In this document: piece by piece, positions 61,187-64,000 of the stretch | Position numbering within the stretch: the stretch's first letter is position 1 | Layout: every line of letters starts with the position of its first letter | Assembly (NCBI RefSeq): GCF_000519125.1 | Contig: NZ_JAEX01000001.1 | Location: 248,001 to 312,000 of the forward strand | Direction: 5' to 3' | DNA length: 64,000 nt | Origin: Desulfocurvus vexinensis DSM 17965 | GTDB taxonomy: Bacteria; Desulfobacterota; Desulfovibrionia; Desulfovibrionales; Desulfovibrionaceae | Position numbers and translations under genes: made by a program | The notes under the pieces: model-generated | The model's input: only the letters and a program-made list of their open reading frames with translations | Database searches by the model: none | Told to the model about the DNA's origin: nothing

Positions 61187-62836
61187 ATGGCTGCTCCAAT
61201 TCGTATCGGCGACCTTCTGCGTGAAAAGGGCTACATCGGCGACGAGCACATCCGCTACGCTTTGCAGGTGCAGCGGGTGACCAAGGAGAAACTCGGCCAG
61301 GTGCTCACGCGCACCGGCCTGGTTTCCGAGTACGACCTCGTCTACACCGTCGCCCAGCAGCTTGGCATCGACTACGTCAAGCTCGACAGCGTCCAGCCCG
61401 ATTTCCAGCTCCTCAAGCGCTTCAATCGCAACGCCTGTCTGGCCCAGAGGGTCTTCCCCTACGGCCAGACCGAGGACGGCGAAGTCGTCGCCGCCATCTC
61501 CGACATCCCCGACCCCAAGCTCGACCAGTTCATCCTGCGCGCCACGGGCATGCGCCCGCGCTACGTGATGGCCGAAGAGTCGCGGGTGGTGTCCTCCATC
61601 TACAACTTCTTCTATTTCCTCGACAACCCCGTCGAGAAGCTCATGCAGCGCGAGGTCGGCATCATCGCCGCCGACACCAGCCGCACCGTGAGCCCCGACA
61701 CGCTCATCAACTACATCCTGCTGCTGGCCGTGAAGCAGCGCGCCACGGACGTCCACCTGCGGCCCATGGCCCACGGCATCGCCGTGGCCTACCGCGTGGA
61801 CGGCGTGATGGTCAACGTGGCCTTCCTGCCGCCGCAGCTCTCGCGCCTGTCCACGGCCATCAAGCTCCAGGCGGGCATGGACATCGCCGAGCAGCGCCTG
61901 CCCCAGGACGGCCGCTGGACGGCCAACCTGCTGGAGCGGCGCTACGACATCCGCGTCTCGTCCATCGTCACCCCGTTCGGCGAGAACATCGTCATGCGCC
62001 TGCTCTCCCAGGAGCGCGCGAGCTTCAGCTTCCCGGCCCTGGGCTTCCTGCAGGAAGACGTGGCCATCCTGGCGAAGATCTTCGACGAACCCTTCGGCAT
62101 CCTGCTGCTCACCGGCCCCACGGGCTCGGGCAAGTCCACCACGCTGGTGGCCGGCCTGACCTCGCTGGACCTCTTGGGCAAGAACGTGCTCACCGTGGAA
62201 AACCCCATCGAGTACGTGGTGCCCCTGGCCCGCCAGACCCAGGTCAACGAGACGGCGGGCTACGATTTCTCCAACGCCATGCGCCACTTCCTGCGCCACG
62301 ACCCCGACGTGATCCTCATCGGCGAAATGCGTGACCAGGAGACGGCCTCCACGGCGCTCACCGCCGCCACCACCGGCCACCTGGTGCTCTCCACCCTGCA
62401 CGCCAACACGGCCATCGGCGCCCTGCCGCGCCTGCAGGGCCTGGGCATGGATACGCAGATGCTGTCCGAAAGCCTCATCGGTGTGGTCAGCCAGCGGCTG
62501 GTGCGCATCATCTGCCCCTACTGCAAGGTCGCCTACCATGCCAGCGCCCAGGAGAAGCAGTACCTCGGCGTGAACGTGGACACCCTGTACAAGGGCGAGG
62601 GCTGCGAAGCCTGCAACCACACCGGCTACATGGGCCGGACCCTGATCTACGAGATCCTGGTGGTGGACCGCGAGGTGCGCCAGGCCATGGAAAAGGACAT
62701 CGAGCTGACCCAGCTCGAGGATATGGTCAAGCGCAAGGGCTTCCGCAACATGTACGACGTGGCGGTCATCAAGGTCCAGCAGGGCGTGACCTCGGTCGAG
62801 GAAATCCAGCGCGTGCTGGGCAAGACCCGGTACTAA
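61187..62836 (+). CDS. PilB/GspE-family assembly ATPase
   Basis: 549 aa: N-terminal GspE-N domain (RIGDLLREKGYIGDEHIRYA, GQVLTRTGLVSEYDLVYTVA), then the motor with Walker A TGPTGSGKSTT, Asp box, Walker B VILIGEMRDQETA, HATTGHLVLSTLHANTAIG-like His box and a zinc-ribbon CPYC...CEACNHTGYMG. It drives pilin polymerisation. The ATG at 61187 follows TTAGGTGG at 61174-61181. Confidence 0.92.
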   Translation: MAAPIRIGDLLREKGYIGDEHIRYALQVQRVTKEKLGQVLTRTGLVSEYDLVYTVAQQLGIDYVKLDSVQPDFQLLKRFNRNACLAQRVFPYGQTEDGEVVAAISDIPDPKLDQFILRATGMRPRYVMAEESRVVSSIYNFFYFLDNPVEKLMQREVGIIAADTSRTVSPDTLINYILLLAVKQRATDVHLRPMAHGIAVAYRVDGVMVNVAFLPPQLSRLSTAIKLQAGMDIAEQRLPQDGRWTANLLERRYDIRVSSIVTPFGENIVMRLLSQERASFSFPALGFLQEDVAILAKIFDEPFGILLLTGPTGSGKSTTLVAGLTSLDLLGKNVLTVENPIEYVVPLARQTQVNETAGYDFSNAMRHFLRHDPDVILIGEMRDQETASTALTAATTGHLVLSTLHANTAIGALPRLQGLGMDTQMLSESLIGVVSQRLVRIICPYCKVAYHASAQEKQYLGVNVDTLYKGEGCEACNHTGYMGRTLIYEILVVDREVRQAMEKDIELTQLEDMVKRKGFRNMYDVAVIKVQQGVTSVEEIQRVLGKTRY

Positions 62837-62875
62837 CCCGGCCCCGCGCCGGCAGGAAAACCACGGACCACAGCC

Positions 62876-64000
62876 ATGGCATTCTTCAGGTTCAAGCTGC
62901 TCACCGCCAACGGACGCATCGACAGGGGCGTCGTGGAGCTGCCTTTCACCGACAACCCCCCGGCGATCCGCTATCTGGAGCGCCAGGGCGGGGTGGTGAT
63001 CGACATCCACAAGCTCGGCGCGCTCATGTCCTGGCTCACGCGCGTCGTGACCCAGGGCTTCACGCGTGTCAAACGCCCGGACCTCGCTGAATTCTTCAAC
63101 AACATGGCCATGCTGCTTGGCGCTGGCGTGCCCGTGCTCTCGGCCATGGAAGAGATCATGCAGGAGATCAAGAACCCGATGCTCCTGATGACCCTCAAGT
63201 TCATGCGCACCGACATCGAAAGCGGCCAGACCTTCGGCGAGGCCCTGTCGCGCCACCCCAAGGTCTTCAACCCGCTGGTGCAGTACATGTGCCGCATCGG
63301 TGAAGAGACCGGCATGCTGGACAAGATGTGCGCGAAGTCCGCCAAGCACCTGGAGCACATCGAGCAGATCGTCAGCGGCACCAAGCGGGCCCTGGTCTAC
63401 CCCGCCTTCATCCTCACGGTGGTGGTGGCGGCCTGCGCCTTCTGGTTCTACGTGGTCGTGCCCAAGATTCTGGCCCTGTTCGTGGACATGAAGGTGGCCA
63501 TTCCCTGGCCCACCCAGCTGCTGATGAACATCTCCAACTGGTTCCAGGCCTATTTCGGCTGGAGCATCCTGGGCTTTGTCGCCGCCATCTTCCTGGTCAC
63601 CACCCTGCGGCGCAAGAACACCTGGTTCCACTACCAGACGGACTGGGTGATGCTGCACATCCCCGTGCTGAACAATATCATCCACCTCTCCACCAACGCC
63701 CGCATTTCTGAATACCTGGGCATCCTGGTGGGCGCGGGCGTGGGCGTGGTGCGCACCCTGGAGATCATCACCGACTCCATCGAGAACCTCGTCTACAAGG
63801 GGCGGCTGATCCTGGTCCAGGATTCCGTGAAAAACGGCAACCCGCTGTCGGATTCCATGCGCCAGGCCGAGGCCCTGCACCCGTTCGCGGTGCGCATGGT
63901 CTCCGTGGGCGAGCAGACCGGGCGCATCGAGGAGCAGACCGGCTATGTGGCCGAGATCTACCGCCAGAAGCTCGACGGCATGGTGGAAGTGCTCGGCAAG
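62876..64000 (+). CDS. PilC/GspF-family platform protein (cut by window end)
   Basis: 375 codons visible. It has the two T2SSF halves: DLAEFFNNMAMLLGAGVPVL with FGEALSRHPKVFNPLVQYMC, then the first TM (LVYPAFILTVVVAACAFWFY), a second TM (ILGFVAAIFLVTTLRRKN) and the second half beginning STNARISEYLGILVGAGVGVV. It anchors the ATPase at the membrane. The C-terminus lies beyond the window. Confidence 0.9.
   Translation, partial: MAFFRFKLLTANGRIDRGVVELPFTDNPPAIRYLERQGGVVIDIHKLGALMSWLTRVVTQGFTRVKRPDLAEFFNNMAMLLGAGVPVLSAMEEIMQEIKNPMLLMTLKFMRTDIESGQTFGEALSRHPKVFNPLVQYMCRIGEETGMLDKMCAKSAKHLEHIEQIVSGTKRALVYPAFILTVVVAACAFWFYVVVPKILALFVDMKVAIPWPTQLLMNISNWFQAYFGWSILGFVAAIFLVTTLRRKNTWFHYQTDWVMLHIPVLNNIIHLSTNARISEYLGILVGAGVGVVRTLEIITDSIENLVYKGRLILVQDSVKNGNPLSDSMRQAEALHPFAVRMVSVGEQTGRIEEQTGYVAEIYRQKLDGMVEVLGK

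Overview
The window reads as chromosome of a very GC-rich sulfate reducer of the Desulfovibrionales (Desulfovibrio-like). The strongest indicators are a complete qrcABCD operon (periplasmic cytochrome c to menaquinone reductase of these bacteria) and an hgcAB mercury-methylation pair. Supporting signs are type II/IV pilus-type assembly genes behind c-di-GMP riboswitches and a B12-dependent ethanolamine ammonia-lyase. No CRISPR array, insertion sequence, rRNA or phage integrase is visible.

Layout. (1) 0.1-13.2 kb: a podovirus-type virion module in T7/BPP-1-like order (lysis-type genes, TerS, TerL, portal, scaffold, capsid, cement, staple, tail tubes A and B, gp13-like acetyltransferase, gp14-like internal protein). 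It stops abruptly before any gp15, gp16 or fibre gene and runs into host marC. (2) 14.0-15.6 kb: an AT-richer island with a toxin-antitoxin-chaperone (RelE/HigB-like, HigA-like, SecB-like) module. (3) 15.6-22.5 kb: flavodoxin-fold reductase, ABC transporter pair, esterase, FKBP, tRNA-Ser(UGA) and a second HigBA module beside the tRNA. (4) 22.6-37.7 kb: a hybrid histidine kinase, then an amine/amino-acid uptake and catabolism region: XRE-cupin regulator, polar amino-acid ABC transporter, DUF1989 protein, M20 hydrolase, TRAP transporter and EutBC, without microcompartment shell genes. (5) 37.9-42.5 kb: a small foreign-looking membrane gene, a multi-PAS histidine kinase and two nucleotide-sugar genes (rfbC, manC). 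(6) 43.2-50.4 kb: qrcABCD, then an ArsR-type regulator and hgcAB. (7) 50.5 kb to the end: pilin-like genes, three of them fused to large lectin/LamG-like domains, a highly expressed-looking pilin behind a GEMM-I riboswitch, a GspA/ExeA-like ATPase, a second GEMM-I riboswitch, a PilB/GspE ATPase and a PilC/GspF gene cut by the window end.

The most exciting observation is in hgcA. The only frame that joins the RBS-equipped start to the HgcA body contains one in-frame TGA (49056-49058), in the context Pro-Cys-TGA-Gly-Pro. The TGA is followed at once by a 40-nt two-stem hairpin with a GGTT apical loop at bacterial-SECIS spacing. This suggests a selenocysteine-containing HgcA (Sec61), preceded by three Cys-rich 10-residue tandem repeats. 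Other notable signals are the pilin-lectin fusions under c-di-GMP riboswitch control, the SecB-chaperoned toxin-antitoxin module, a structured qrc leader, a sigma-54-type promoter before the amine transporter, and a roughly 100-residue Gly/Ala/Pro insertion in EutC.
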